Below, piece after piece: positions 41,643-50,684 of a stretch of 64,000 bases of DNA (its first letter is position 1; each line of letters begins with the position of its first letter). The position numbers and the translations under genes were made by a program. A model generated the notes under the pieces. It did no database searches, had not been told where the DNA came from, and saw nothing but the letters and a program-made list of their open reading frames with translations. The stretch comes from Lachnospiraceae bacterium (lineage in GTDB: Bacteria; Bacillota; Clostridia; Lachnospirales; Lachnospiraceae): NCBI GenBank assembly GCA_025758065.1, contig CP107199.1, positions 2,515,501-2,579,500 of the forward strand, written 5' to 3'.

Positions 41643-42863
41643 ATGTTAAACAAGAAATCTATTGATGATATCAATGTAAAGGGAAGAAGAGTTTTAGTCC
41701 GCTGCGACTTCAACGTACCGTTAAAGAATGGCGAGATCACAGATGAGACCCGTATTGTAGCAGCTCTGCCAACTATCCAGAAGCTGATCAATGATGGTGC
41801 AAAGGTTATCCTGTGCTCCCACTTAGGAAAAGTTAAAAATGGTCCTAACGAAGGTGAGTCTTTAGCTCCTGTAGCAAAGAGACTGTCTGAGAAATTAGGC
41901 AAGGAAGTTGTTTTCGTATCTGATTACAATGTAACCGGCGAAGCAGCTACCAAGGCTGTAGAGGCTATGAAGGAAGGCGATGTGGTTCTTCTGCAGAATA
42001 CACGTTTCCGCGGCGCTGAAGAGACTAAGAATGGCGAAGAGTTCAGCAAGGAACTGGCTGATCTGGCTGATGACTATGTATGCGATGCATTTGGTTCTTC
42101 CCATAGAGCACATGCTTCTGTAGCAGGCGTTACCAAGTTCATCACTGCAAAGGGTGGCTCCAACGTAGTTGGTTACTTAATGCAGAAAGAGATCGATTTC
42201 TTAGGAAATGCAGTTGAAAATCCAGTAAGACCTTTCGTTGCTATTTTAGGCGGCGCTAAGGTTGCTGATAAGTTAAATGTTATCTCCAATCTCCTTGAAA
42301 AGTGCGATACACTGATCATCGGTGGCGGTATGGCATTTACCTTCTTAAAGGCTGAAGGCAAAGAGATCGGTAAATCTTTAGTAGACGATACTAAGTTAGA
42401 TTACTGCAAGGAAATGATGGAAAAGGCGCAGAAGCTTGGTAAGAAGCTTTTACTTCCTGTAGATGCTGTAGTAGCAGCTTCCTTCCCGGATCCTATTGAT
42501 GCTGAGATCCCTGTAGAGAATGTTTCTGTAGACGCTATCCCAAATGACAAAATGGGTCTGGATATCGGTGTAGAAAGTGCAAAGCTGTATGCTGAGGCTG
42601 TTAAGAACGCTAAGACTGTTGTTTGGAACGGACCGATGGGCGTATTTGAAAATCCTGTTCTTGCAAAGGGAACCATTGCAGTAGCTCAGGCTTTAGCTGA
42701 TACGGATGCAACCACTATTATCGGCGGTGGTGACTCTGCAGCAGCAGTAAATCAGTTAGGATTTGCTGATAAGATGAGCCACATCTCTACCGGCGGCGGT
42801 GCTTCCCTGGAATTCCTGGAAGGAAAGGAACTGCCAGGCGTAGCTGCAGCAGATGATAAATAA
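41643..42863 (+). CDS. pgk: Phosphoglycerate kinase
   Basis: 406 residues. Start KSIDDINVKGRRVLVRCDFN VPL, substrate-binding TRIVAALPTIQKL and SHLGK, FVAILGGAKVADKLNVI and the nucleotide-site GGGDSAAAVNQLG with final STGGGASLEFLEGKELPG. It makes ATP from 1,3-bisphosphoglycerate. AAAGGAG precedes the ATG. Linked to gap upstream and tpiA downstream. Confidence 0.98.
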   Translation: MLNKKSIDDINVKGRRVLVRCDFNVPLKNGEITDETRIVAALPTIQKLINDGAKVILCSHLGKVKNGPNEGESLAPVAKRLSEKLGKEVVFVSDYNVTGEAATKAVEAMKEGDVVLLQNTRFRGAEETKNGEEFSKELADLADDYVCDAFGSSHRAHASVAGVTKFITAKGGSNVVGYLMQKEIDFLGNAVENPVRPFVAILGGAKVADKLNVISNLLEKCDTLIIGGGMAFTFLKAEGKEIGKSLVDDTKLDYCKEMMEKAQKLGKKLLLPVDAVVAASFPDPIDAEIPVENVSVDAIPNDKMGLDIGVESAKLYAEAVKNAKTVVWNGPMGVFENPVLAKGTIAVAQALADTDATTIIGGGDSAAAVNQLGFADKMSHISTGGGASLEFLEGKELPGVAAADDK

Positions 42864-42878
42864 GGACAATTGATATTG

Positions 42879-42923
42879 CAGGCGGCTGTTTTGAAAATAA
42901 CTGGGGATAAAACAGACCGCCTG
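42879..42923 (+). promoter_or_regulatory. Long hairpin between pgk and tpiA
   Basis: CAGGCGG-C-TGTTTT pairs with AAAACA-GA-CCGCCTG around a 16-base loop. No T-tract follows, so it is more likely a processing or stability element than a terminator. Confidence 0.5.
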
Positions 42924-42971
42924 TGAATCGTGTTGTATATGCGTATTTGTGTATAAAGGAGACAGAACATT

Positions 42972-43724
42972 ATGGCAAGAAAGAAGATCATCGCAGGCAA
43001 CTGGAAGATGAACATGACACCTTCTGAGGCAGTTGCTCTTGTAAATGAATTAAAACCATTAGTAGTAAATGATGATGTAGATGTAGTATTCTGTGTACCG
43101 GCTATTGATATTATCCCGGCAATGGAAGCAGCAAAGGGAACCAACATCCAGATTGGTGCTGAGAACATGTATTTTGAGGAAAAGGGTGCTTATACAGGCG
43201 AGATTTCCCCTAATATGTTAAATGATGCAGGCGTTAAGTACGTTATCATCGGCCATTCTGAGAGAAGAGAGTACTTTGCAGAAACAGATGAGACAGTGAA
43301 CAAGAAAGTATTAAAGGCTTTTGAGCATGGAATTACTCCTATTGTCTGCTGCGGTGAGTCTTTAACCCAGAGAGAGCAGGGCATTACCATTGACTGGATC
43401 CGTCAGCAGATCAAAATCGCTTTCTTAAATGTAACAGCAGATCAGGCAAAGACAGCTGTTATCGCCTATGAACCGATCTGGGCTATTGGAACCGGTAAGG
43501 TAGCTACCACAGAGCAGGCAGAAGAAGTATGCGCAGCAATCCGTGCATGCATCGGCGAGATCTATGATGAGGCAACTGCACAGGCCATCCGTATCCAGTA
43601 CGGTGGTTCTGTATCCGCAGCAAGTGCACCGGAGCTGTTTGCACAGCCAGATATCGACGGCGGTCTGGTAGGCGGTGCTTCCTTAAAGCCAGATTTTGGA
43701 AAAATTGTTAATTACAACAGATAA
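42972..43724 (+). CDS. tpiA: Triosephosphate isomerase
   Basis: 250 residues. N-terminal KKIIAGNWKMNMTPSEAV with the substrate Lys, catalytic His in YVIIGHSERREYF, catalytic Glu in AYEPIWAIGTGK, and the C-terminal phosphate loop IQYGGSVSAASAPELFAQPD IDGGLVGGASL. It interconverts dihydroxyacetone phosphate and glyceraldehyde 3-phosphate. AAGGAGA precedes the ATG. Confidence 0.98.
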   Translation: MARKKIIAGNWKMNMTPSEAVALVNELKPLVVNDDVDVVFCVPAIDIIPAMEAAKGTNIQIGAENMYFEEKGAYTGEISPNMLNDAGVKYVIIGHSERREYFAETDETVNKKVLKAFEHGITPIVCCGESLTQREQGITIDWIRQQIKIAFLNVTADQAKTAVIAYEPIWAIGTGKVATTEQAEEVCAAIRACIGEIYDEATAQAIRIQYGGSVSAASAPELFAQPDIDGGLVGGASLKPDFGKIVNYNR

Positions 43725-43969
43725 TTACTCAGGACAGCAGGAAATTTGACCCGAAAAGGAACGTCAGGCTTGCTTGCAAGTATTTTTTGGAGCAGATTTC
43801 ACATTGGAGTGATATCCGATGCTTCTTGTGTGGCAAAACCGCGTAAGAAAATACGTTGTCCGGGTGGTTGCGGAATCTAGCCCTGGGGTCGTGAAAACGG
43901 GTCTCAGGGCATTTGTATCCATTTTATAAAGTCTTTGTACAAAGGCAGATTTAAGAGGAGAAAACAAAT
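43725..43969 (+). other. Unexplained structured intergenic region before gpmI
   Basis: 245 bases without a convincing frame. Stems include GCCCTG/CAGGGC around GGTC-GTGAAAAC-GGGTC (about 43,881-43,911), CGTA/TACG and a CCGC/GCGG closing pair, and CTTGCTTGCAAG. A TGGCAAAACCGCG stretch faintly recalls a T-box core but is not one. No promoter or terminator could be fixed. The last bases give the gpmI ribosome site AGAGGAG. It may be a leader RNA or an independent small RNA. Confidence 0.35.
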
Positions 43970-45514
43970 ATGAGCAAGAAACCAGTAGTATTAATGATCC
44001 TGGACGGCTATGGACTGAATGATAACTGTGAGCACAACGCAGTATGCGAAGGAAAAACTCCTGTTATGGATCAGTTAATGAGCCAGTGTCCATTTGTTAA
44101 AGGCCAGGCAAGCGGCCTTGCAGTAGGACTTCCGGAAGGACAGATGGGTAACTCCGAGGTAGGACATTTAAACATGGGCGCAGGCCGTGTTGTATACCAG
44201 GAGCTGACCAGAATTACCAAGGCTATTAACGATGGTGATTTCTTTAACGTACCAGAATTTTTAACAGCAGTAGAAAATTGCAAGAAAAACAATTCTGCCC
44301 TGCACCTGTTTGGCCTGGTATCTACAGGTGGTGTACACAGCCATTTAAATCATATTTACGGCCTGTTAGAGCTGGCAAAGAGAAATGGCCTGGAAAAGGT
44401 ATATGTACACTGCTTCTTAGACGGCCGTGATACACCACCGGAATCCGGCAAGGAATTTGTTACTGAGCTGGAAGCAAAGATGGCGGAGCTTGGCACAGGT
44501 AAAGTGGCATCTGTTATGGGCCGTTATTATGCAATGGATCGTGATAAGAGATGGGACCGTGTAGAGTTAGCTTACAAAGCGCTTACAAAGGGTGAAGGAA
44601 ATACAGCAGTAAGTGCAACAGAAGGCATCCAGGCTTCCTATGATGCAGGAAAGTCTGATGAGTTCGTTGTACCATTTACAGTGACTGAAAACGGAAAGCC
44701 ACTGGCAACGATCAATGATGGCGATTCTGTTATCTTCTTCAACTTCCGTCCGGACCGTGCAAGAGAGATCACCCATGCATTCTGCGATGATGATTTTGAC
44801 GGTTTTCCAAGAGAGAAGAAGTTAGATCTGGTATATGTATGCTTTACTGATTACGATGAGACCATTACCAATAAGCTGGTTGCATTTAAGAAGGAATCCA
44901 TTACCAATACCTTTGGTGAATTCCTGGCAGCAAACGGCAAGAAGCAGGTAAGAATCGCCGAGACTGAGAAATATGCTCACGTTACCTTCTTCTTTAACGG
45001 TGGCGTAGAGGAGCCAAACGAAGGGGAAGACCGCATTCTGGTTCCTTCTCCAAAGGAAGTTGCTACTTACGACTTAAAGCCGGAAATGAGTGCTTACGGT
45101 GTATGCGACAAGCTGACTGAAGCCATCAAGTCTGGTAAATATGATGTGATCATCATTAACTTTGCTAATCCGGATATGGTTGGCCATACCGGAGTAGAAG
45201 CAGCTGCCATTAAGGCAATTGAAGTAGTAGATGAGTGTGTAGGCCGCGCTGTAGAGGCTTTAAAGGAAGTAAACGGCGTTATGTTCATCTGTGCTGACCA
45301 CGGTAATGCAGAGCAGTTGGTAGATTATGAAACAGGTGAACCATACACCGCTCATACTACTAATCCGGTTCCATTTATCCTGGTAAATGCAGACGCTGAC
45401 ATGAAGCTTCGTGAAGGCGGCGCATTGTGTGATATTGCCCCGACCCTGATCGAATTAATGGGTATGGAGCAGCCTAAAGAAATGACTGGTAAGTCACTGA
45501 TCCTTAGAAAGTAA
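43970..45514 (+). CDS. gpmI: Cofactor-independent phosphoglycerate mutase
   Basis: 514 residues, full length. N-terminal VLMILDGYGLNDNCEHNAVC, phosphoserine site GNSEVGHLNMGAGRVVYQEL, VHSHLNH, FLDGRDTPP, and metal-site motifs NFANPDMVGHTG and CADHGNAEQ. It converts 3- to 2-phosphoglycerate using manganese. Eno is not adjacent. Highly biased codon use like the preceding glycolytic genes. A strong terminator follows. Confidence 0.98.
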   Translation: MSKKPVVLMILDGYGLNDNCEHNAVCEGKTPVMDQLMSQCPFVKGQASGLAVGLPEGQMGNSEVGHLNMGAGRVVYQELTRITKAINDGDFFNVPEFLTAVENCKKNNSALHLFGLVSTGGVHSHLNHIYGLLELAKRNGLEKVYVHCFLDGRDTPPESGKEFVTELEAKMAELGTGKVASVMGRYYAMDRDKRWDRVELAYKALTKGEGNTAVSATEGIQASYDAGKSDEFVVPFTVTENGKPLATINDGDSVIFFNFRPDRAREITHAFCDDDFDGFPREKKLDLVYVCFTDYDETITNKLVAFKKESITNTFGEFLAANGKKQVRIAETEKYAHVTFFFNGGVEEPNEGEDRILVPSPKEVATYDLKPEMSAYGVCDKLTEAIKSGKYDVIIINFANPDMVGHTGVEAAAIKAIEVVDECVGRAVEALKEVNGVMFICADHGNAEQLVDYETGEPYTAHTTNPVPFILVNADADMKLREGGALCDIAPTLIELMGMEQPKEMTGKSLILRK

Positions 45515-45563
45515 TTGAATTTAAAATAAGCAGGCGCGCCTTTTGGCACCTTTGCCGTAAATA

Positions 45564-45607
45564 AAAATCCGGAAACAGTCCAGGCAGGAGTGTTTCCGGA
45601 TTTTTTT
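45564..45607 (+). terminator. Terminator after gpmI
   Basis: AAATCCGGAAACA pairs with TGTTTCCGGATTT, followed by a run of T. Confidence 0.92.
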
Positions 45608-45615
45608 AGAATTGT

Positions 45616-45680
45616 GGGAGTGCAAAGCATGTAACAATTTAGTATCAGGGAGTGCAAAGCGTATAGCAATTCGGTATCAG
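45616..45680 (+). repeat. Two tandem 32-bp units of repeat family 3
   Basis: Both units begin GGGAGTGCAAAGC and end GTATCA, differing at a few positions. A third unit lies inverted at 9,044-9,085, where a neighbouring TTTTGACCCT also matches the GGGTCAAAA just after the tandem pair. Confidence 0.7.
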
Positions 45681-45709
45681 AAGGGTCAAAATACCTTTTG
45701 CCCTTAATA

Positions 45710-46117
45710 TCATAACGTCTTTAAAACATCCTTGGAGTCAGAAACCAGACTGGTGTCTTCACTGTGTTCTGTTACATACTGGAAATCCTCCTTTGCCAGG
45801 GCAGTCTGTCCGGTATTCAGATAGCAGATACCCCGGTTGTAGGTAGAGAAATCTGTGAAACACTGGCCTTCTATGGCGGTGGTGAAGTAAGGGATCGCTT
45901 TTTCGTAGTCCTCTTTATCCATAGAAATAGCACCCAGATAGAAGTTGGTTTCCGGCAGGTAGCTGGTTCCGTTTAAGGCAGTTAAAAGATAACTTTCTGC
46001 CTCATTTTCCTGCTTCAGGTTCATATAGCAGGAACCAATGAGAAAGTTTAACTCTCCATCTTCAGGGGTAACAGGCAGATATTGCACAGACCTGGATGTA
46101 AACGGAGATGTGACCAC
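45710..46117 (-). pseudogene. C-terminal fragment of a TPR protein
   Basis: The 135-codon frame has two or three tetratricopeptide repeats (GELNFLIGSCYMNLKQENEA, TNFYLGAISMDKEDYEKAIP YF, YNRGICYLNTGQTALAKEDF) from about codon 15 onward. The first dozen codons are the antisense of the adjacent choline-binding gene, so the true N-terminal part is gone. The break lies near 46,080. No signal peptide or ribosome site. The remnant was probably part of a longer lipoprotein or exported TPR protein. Confidence 0.7.
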
Positions 46118-47399
46118 ATCTGACGGAGCAGTTTTAGAAGCAGATAACCTTCATATTACAGCAGATAATGCAGACCTGACCACAAATGTGAAAGATCTTT
46201 CCGGAAATGTAACAGGAAGCATTTCTGTAACAGATAAGGGAAGCATCACTGTAACAGGCACACTGACAGCAGGTGAGGATGTAAGCATCCAGGCAGCAGA
46301 AAATGGAAACATTACTGTAAGTGGAACTATCCATGCAGCTAATACATTTTTAAGAGGTGCGGCAAAGATCATCGTAACTGTAAAGGACACCATGGGAAAT
46401 CTGGGTGTGGAAACATCTGACCGTGAAGATTCTTCTGCAGATATTAAGCTGGAAAGCTGTGACAGAAGCCAGGACATTAACATCACTACACCAGGTGAAG
46501 TCAGACTTACTACCACAGAAGCAGATGAGATCATCGACTTCTTTGCAGACCGTATCCAGGTAATTGGTGGAGCAAACAATGCTGTTTTAAACTTCACAAA
46601 GGCGCCTGCAGGACTGAAAGTAAGAGTTCCAGGTGGAAATAATCTGATAAATGTTACCACTACCATGGCTCCTACAGACATCCAGACAGGAAATGGAGAT
46701 GATACATTTATCCTGGGCGGACCGGTGGAAGATGAAAAAGATTCAGAGTACACCTATAAGTATAAAGATGAAAATGGCTTTATGGGTGCAGGAAATCTTC
46801 ACAGACTGGATATTGCCACAGAAGGCGGATCCAATACCTGGCATCTTTGGATGAGTGGTGAAAAATTCTATCTCACAGGCGGTATGGGAAATGATACCTT
46901 CATAAGATATACTTTTGAAGTAACAGATAAAGAAGGACAGACTTATACCTTTGCAACAAGGGATTACAATATCAGCAGCCTGAGTGGAAATATCACCTGC
47001 ATCGGCTTCCCAACATACCGTGGAACAAGCAGCAATGCAATTAAAACAGCCAGAAAATGGATCCAGATGACAGACGGAAGCTGGAAATACAGAACCCTTC
47101 AGGGATATGTAGAGAGCAGATGGCTGAAACTTGGACGTAACTGGTGGTACTTTAATGAAGATGGCCGGATGCATACTGGCTGGTTCCTTTACGGAAACCG
47201 CTGGTATTATCTGATACCTGGTGAAGGCTCTATGGCAGCAGGCTGGAACCTGATCAACGGTTTCTGGTATTACCTTAATCTAACAGGACAGGCAGAACGT
47301 CCGGAAGGTGCAATGTACAGCAATGAATATACACCTGATGGATATTTCGTAGGAACAGATGGCAGATGGATGCCGGAAGTGCCGAAAAAAACAGCATAA
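46038..47399 (+). CDS. Choline-binding-repeat protein C, N-terminally truncated
   Basis: 453-codon frame. The first 15 or so codons are the antisense of the TPR gene; homologous sequence begins near CTDLDVNGDV. A beta-helix-like adhesin region (about 20-150; repeated GSISVTDKGSITVTGTLTAG) is followed by a Ca-binding-repeat-like stretch (NGDDTFILGG, GGMGNDTFIRY) and at least three GW..WYY choline-binding repeats (about 345-430), ending DGYFVGTDGRWM. The signal peptide and start are missing, so it cannot be exported normally. AGGA lies six bases before the ATG, so some translation is possible. A terminator follows at once. Confidence 0.7.
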   Translation: MRKFNSPSSGVTGRYCTDLDVNGDVTTSDGAVLEADNLHITADNADLTTNVKDLSGNVTGSISVTDKGSITVTGTLTAGEDVSIQAAENGNITVSGTIHAANTFLRGAAKIIVTVKDTMGNLGVETSDREDSSADIKLESCDRSQDINITTPGEVRLTTTEADEIIDFFADRIQVIGGANNAVLNFTKAPAGLKVRVPGGNNLINVTTTMAPTDIQTGNGDDTFILGGPVEDEKDSEYTYKYKDENGFMGAGNLHRLDIATEGGSNTWHLWMSGEKFYLTGGMGNDTFIRYTFEVTDKEGQTYTFATRDYNISSLSGNITCIGFPTYRGTSSNAIKTARKWIQMTDGSWKYRTLQGYVESRWLKLGRNWWYFNEDGRMHTGWFLYGNRWYYLIPGEGSMAAGWNLINGFWYYLNLTGQAERPEGAMYSNEYTPDGYFVGTDGRWMPEVPKKTA

Positions 47400-47407
47400 G
47401 ACACAAA

Positions 47408-47447
47408 AATCCGGAGGCAGCCCATTTGGGCCGCCCCCGGATTTTTT
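47408..47447. terminator. Terminator between choline-binding fragment and tpl
   Basis: AATCCGG-A-GGC pairs with GCC-C-CCGGATT, inner GCCC/GGGC, followed by TTTTTT on the plus strand. Confidence 0.85.
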
Positions 47448-47490
47448 AGGAGTAACTGCTATAAATAAGAGGTGGTTACGTGCATTTTCA

Positions 47491-48909
47491 TTAGAATCCC
47501 TTAATAAGTTCGCCGTTCTTTGGCTCGAAGCGTCCGGTGAAGAAGCGGAGAACTTCTGGTTCGTAAACCCATTTCAGACCGCTGATGTCATGTCTTCTTT
47601 CATACAGACCGATGATAGCGTCAGCAACGTAATCCAGATGAGCATATGTATAAACACGGCGTGGAATGGTAAGACGAACAGTTTCCAGTTTCGGAACGTG
47701 GTTTTCACGGGTATGTGGGTCACGTCCTGCAGAGATGATGCCGCGCTCCATTGTACGAACGCCGGAGAACTCGTAGATAGCTGCGGAGAGTGCCTGAGCC
47801 GGGAAGTCTTCTTCCTGATTTAAGTGATCTAAGAATGCCCTTGCATCTACGAAGATCGCATGTCCGCCGTAAGGTTTAACCATTGGAACACCTGCAGCGT
47901 CTAATTTTTCTCCAAGGTAACGGATCTGGTTTACACGGTGGCTGATGTAATCAAAGTTCATGGATTCACGAAGGCCAATAGCCATTGCTTCCATATCTCT
48001 TCCTGCCATACCACCGTAAGAAGGCATTCCCTCAAACTGTACAACCATTCCGGTTGCGCGAACGTACAGGTCATGATCGTTCATACACAGGAATCCGCCG
48101 ATGTTGGTTAAGCAGTCTTTCTTGCCGGACATTGTACAGCCATCGCCATAGGAGAACATTTCATGAACGATCTCTTTGATGGTCTTGTTCTCGTAGCCAG
48201 GTTCACGGGTCTTGATGAAGTATGCATTTTCAACGCAGCGGGTAGCATCGTACATAACCTTGATCCCGTATTTATGAGCCAGTTCAGAAACAGCTTTAAT
48301 GTTAGCCATGGAAACAGGCTGTCCGCCTGCCAGATTTACAGTAACAGCCAGGCAGATATAAGGAATATGCTCTGCGCCAACTTCATCGATCAGTGCCTGG
48401 AATTTATTTAAGTCAATGTTACCCTTGAAGTCAAGGATCGCACTTGGATCATGAGCCTCGTCAATGATAACATCACGGAATGTAGCACCATTGCGTTCCT
48501 GATGGAAGCGGGTAGTAGTAAAATACATGTTGCCTGGAACATAGTCGCCTGGCTTAATAGTCAGAGAGGAAAGAATGTTCTCTGCACCGCGTCCCTGATG
48601 AGTAGGAACTACATATTTAAAGCCAAACAGTTCACGAACGGTCTCTTCCAGGTGATAGAAGTTGCGGGATCCGCCGTAAGCTTCGTCACCTAACATAAGA
48701 CCAGCCCACTGATGATCACTCATTGCATTGGTTCCGGAATCAGTTAAAAGGTCGATAAAGCATTCTTCAGACTTTAACAAGAATGTATTGTAGCCAGCAG
48801 TTTTGATCGCCTGTTTACGCTCTTCTTTGTCTAAACGTGCCATGTTTTCTACCATTTTGATCTTGAAAGGCTCCGGTGCAAATTTCATCATATCCATGTT
48901 CTTCTCCAT
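47491..48909 (-). CDS. tpl: Tyrosine phenol-lyase (beta-tyrosinase)
   Basis: 472 residues of the aromatic beta-eliminating lyase family. PLP-binding Lys lies in GCTMSGKKDCLTNIGG; other motifs are LTDSGTNAMSDHQWAGLM, YHLEETVRELFGF, VPTHQGRGAENIL and CLAVTVNLAGGQPVSM. Two features point to tyrosine rather than tryptophan: the YFTTTR motif (not FDTT as in tryptophanase) and VRTMERGIISAGR, which carries the arginine that contacts the phenol ring. It would split tyrosine to phenol, pyruvate and ammonia. It lies 76 bases after an AGCS symporter that probably imports its substrate. AGGAGG precedes the ATG. Confidence 0.92.
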   Translation of the reverse strand: MEKNMDMMKFAPEPFKIKMVENMARLDKEERKQAIKTAGYNTFLLKSEECFIDLLTDSGTNAMSDHQWAGLMLGDEAYGGSRNFYHLEETVRELFGFKYVVPTHQGRGAENILSSLTIKPGDYVPGNMYFTTTRFHQERNGATFRDVIIDEAHDPSAILDFKGNIDLNKFQALIDEVGAEHIPYICLAVTVNLAGGQPVSMANIKAVSELAHKYGIKVMYDATRCVENAYFIKTREPGYENKTIKEIVHEMFSYGDGCTMSGKKDCLTNIGGFLCMNDHDLYVRATGMVVQFEGMPSYGGMAGRDMEAMAIGLRESMNFDYISHRVNQIRYLGEKLDAAGVPMVKPYGGHAIFVDARAFLDHLNQEEDFPAQALSAAIYEFSGVRTMERGIISAGRDPHTRENHVPKLETVRLTIPRRVYTYAHLDYVADAIIGLYERRHDISGLKWVYEPEVLRFFTGRFEPKNGELIKGF

Positions 48910-48985
48910 TAAAAAATCCTCCTATTATATAGTTTTGTTATATAGTTTTTTGTTTTAAAGCGCAACATTACGCTTTTATTATATT

Positions 48986-50473
48986 TTATATTTTTTTCTT
49001 CTTATAATTGGTTTCGTAATCCTTTAAGGCATTGATGGCCTGGCCGGAGAGTGGGACGATCGCGATCATATTAAATACTGTCATAAGGCCTACGCCAAGG
49101 TCGCCGAGTTCCCAGACAAATTCATAGGCTGCCACACCGCCGATAAAGAGCATGATAAGTAAAAAAATCTTATATCCTGTCTGAGCTGTCCATGTATCAC
49201 CGAAAACGTAAGATACGTTGCAGCGGGCATAATAAAGAATGCCAAGGAAAGTGGAAAAGCTGAACAGGAAAAGTACAACTGCGATAAATACAACACCTGC
49301 ATATCCAAGGTGATGGTTCATAGCTGCCTGTAAAAGATCCATTCCCATAAGACCTTCGATTTTTTCAGCCGGAGCTAAAAGCATCAGGAATGCGGAACAG
49401 CTGCAGATCACTAACGTATCTATAAATACGCCAAGTGCCTGTATGAGACCCTGCTTTACCGGATGGCTGACTTCTGCTGCCGCTGCAGCACATGGAGCAG
49501 AACCGCTTCCTGCTTCATTTGAGAAAAGTCCGCGCTTTACTCCGTTCATAACGATCACACCAAGTCCGCCGCCGGCAAACTGTCTGATACCAAATGCCTG
49601 GGAGAAAATGTTTCCTATAACAGATGGAAGCAGTGTAATGTTTTTGAAGATAACGAACAGAGTTACTAAGAAGTAAGCACCTGCCATAACAGGAACTACC
49701 ATGTCTAAAACCTTAACAGTTGCATTTTTGCGAAGAACGATGACTGCGGACATAGCTACCAGTACGAGAGCGGTTGCAACCTGCGGGATACCGAATGCAT
49801 TCTGGAAGGAAGTGGTAACGGAGTTTCCGATCACCTGACTGATACCAGCCCAGCAAAGCAGTCCGGAGAGTGCGAATGCGGTCCCTAAGAGACCGTATTT
49901 ACAGCCACGGGTGTAATAAGTCTGTTCATCATCTGCCACATATTCGGCTTCTTCTTTTACGTTCTTTACGAAAGCATCTTCTCGTTTGATTTTTGTCACC
50001 AGTCGGATACGGTCCATTACGTAAGCCGGACCGCCGCGATAACCGCCGTAGAGAGGATCCTTTTCTTTGTAGATCTGTGCCAGCGTGGATTCGATAAAAC
50101 TGCTGGAAGAGCCAATGAGTGCGGTCAGCCACATCCAGAAAACAGCTCCAGCGCCGCCAAATGAGATAGCAGCAACAACACCGGCTAAGTTTCCCATACC
50201 TACGCGGGTAGCAGTAGCAACGATAAGTGCCTGAACACCAGATATAGAGTTTTCGTCTTTTTTTGTTTCATCTTTTTCCAATGTGACCCGGATCATTTCC
50301 GGGAACAGGCGGAATGGAAGAAATCTGGTTTTAAAGGTGAAGTATAATCCTGCTGGAATAAGGATCAGTACCAGAAGTGAAAGTCCAAACTGGATATCTC
50401 CCCCTGAGAATTCCAGAATAATCAAATCTCCCCATAACAGATCGTTGACAGCTCCCACAAGTTTGATGATCAT
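48986..50473 (-). CDS. Sodium:alanine/glycine symporter family (AGCS) transporter 2
   Basis: About 495 residues and eleven membrane segments with TATRVGMGNLAGVVAAISFG, GGAGAVFWMWLTALIGSSSS and RGLFSNEAGSGSAPCAAAAA. Compared with the first AGCS protein it has a charged insertion of about 35 residues (TKIKREDAFVKNVKEEAEYV). The ATG at 50,473 aligns with the start of the paralogue; but AGGAGG lies 26 bases further upstream, abutting a GTG at 50,500, so the start is unsure. It precedes tyrosine phenol-lyase and is divergent from a GntR regulator, which suggests import of tyrosine or another aromatic or small amino acid. Confidence 0.9.
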   Translation of the reverse strand: MIIKLVGAVNDLLWGDLIILEFSGGDIQFGLSLLVLILIPAGLYFTFKTRFLPFRLFPEMIRVTLEKDETKKDENSISGVQALIVATATRVGMGNLAGVVAAISFGGAGAVFWMWLTALIGSSSSFIESTLAQIYKEKDPLYGGYRGGPAYVMDRIRLVTKIKREDAFVKNVKEEAEYVADDEQTYYTRGCKYGLLGTAFALSGLLCWAGISQVIGNSVTTSFQNAFGIPQVATALVLVAMSAVIVLRKNATVKVLDMVVPVMAGAYFLVTLFVIFKNITLLPSVIGNIFSQAFGIRQFAGGGLGVIVMNGVKRGLFSNEAGSGSAPCAAAAAEVSHPVKQGLIQALGVFIDTLVICSCSAFLMLLAPAEKIEGLMGMDLLQAAMNHHLGYAGVVFIAVVLFLFSFSTFLGILYYARCNVSYVFGDTWTAQTGYKIFLLIMLFIGGVAAYEFVWELGDLGVGLMTVFNMIAIVPLSGQAINALKDYETNYKKKKI

Positions 50474-50627
50474 GTGGAGTATTCGGTTGATGAGATACAC
50501 CTCCTTTTGTGATGTATAAGTTTACGTTTGCGTCAAACTGTCAGGGCCCTCTGACATGTCTTTCACGATCATACATCTGCAGGAACCGCTGGCGGCTGAT
50601 TCTGTAGATGATGCTTATTGCGTGATG

Positions 50628-50641
50628 CGTGATGCATCACG
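50628..50641. promoter_or_regulatory. 14-bp perfect palindrome, candidate operator
   Basis: CGTGATGCATCACG lies just downstream of the -10 of the AGCS promoter, on the transcribed side. A related GTGATGCA occurs at about 50,806. It could be a GntR-type site. Confidence 0.45.
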
Positions 50642-50656
50642 TATCTTGTAATTCAT

Positions 50657-50684
50657 ATAATACACTATTTTGCATAAAAGTCAA
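50657..50684 (-). promoter_or_regulatory. Sigma-A promoter of the AGCS2-tpl unit
   Basis: Minus strand TTGACT, 16 bases, TATTAT. Confidence 0.7.

Noticed and set aside
43800..43880. Possible T-box leader (TGGCAAAACCGCG resembling TGGNACCGCG)
   Set aside because: The core has extra bases, no specifier loop or terminator/antiterminator pair could be drawn, and gpmI is not a usual T-box target.
47491..48909. Tryptophanase (tnaA) annotation
   Set aside because: The MERG arginine and YFTTTR motif match tyrosine phenol-lyase, not tryptophanase.
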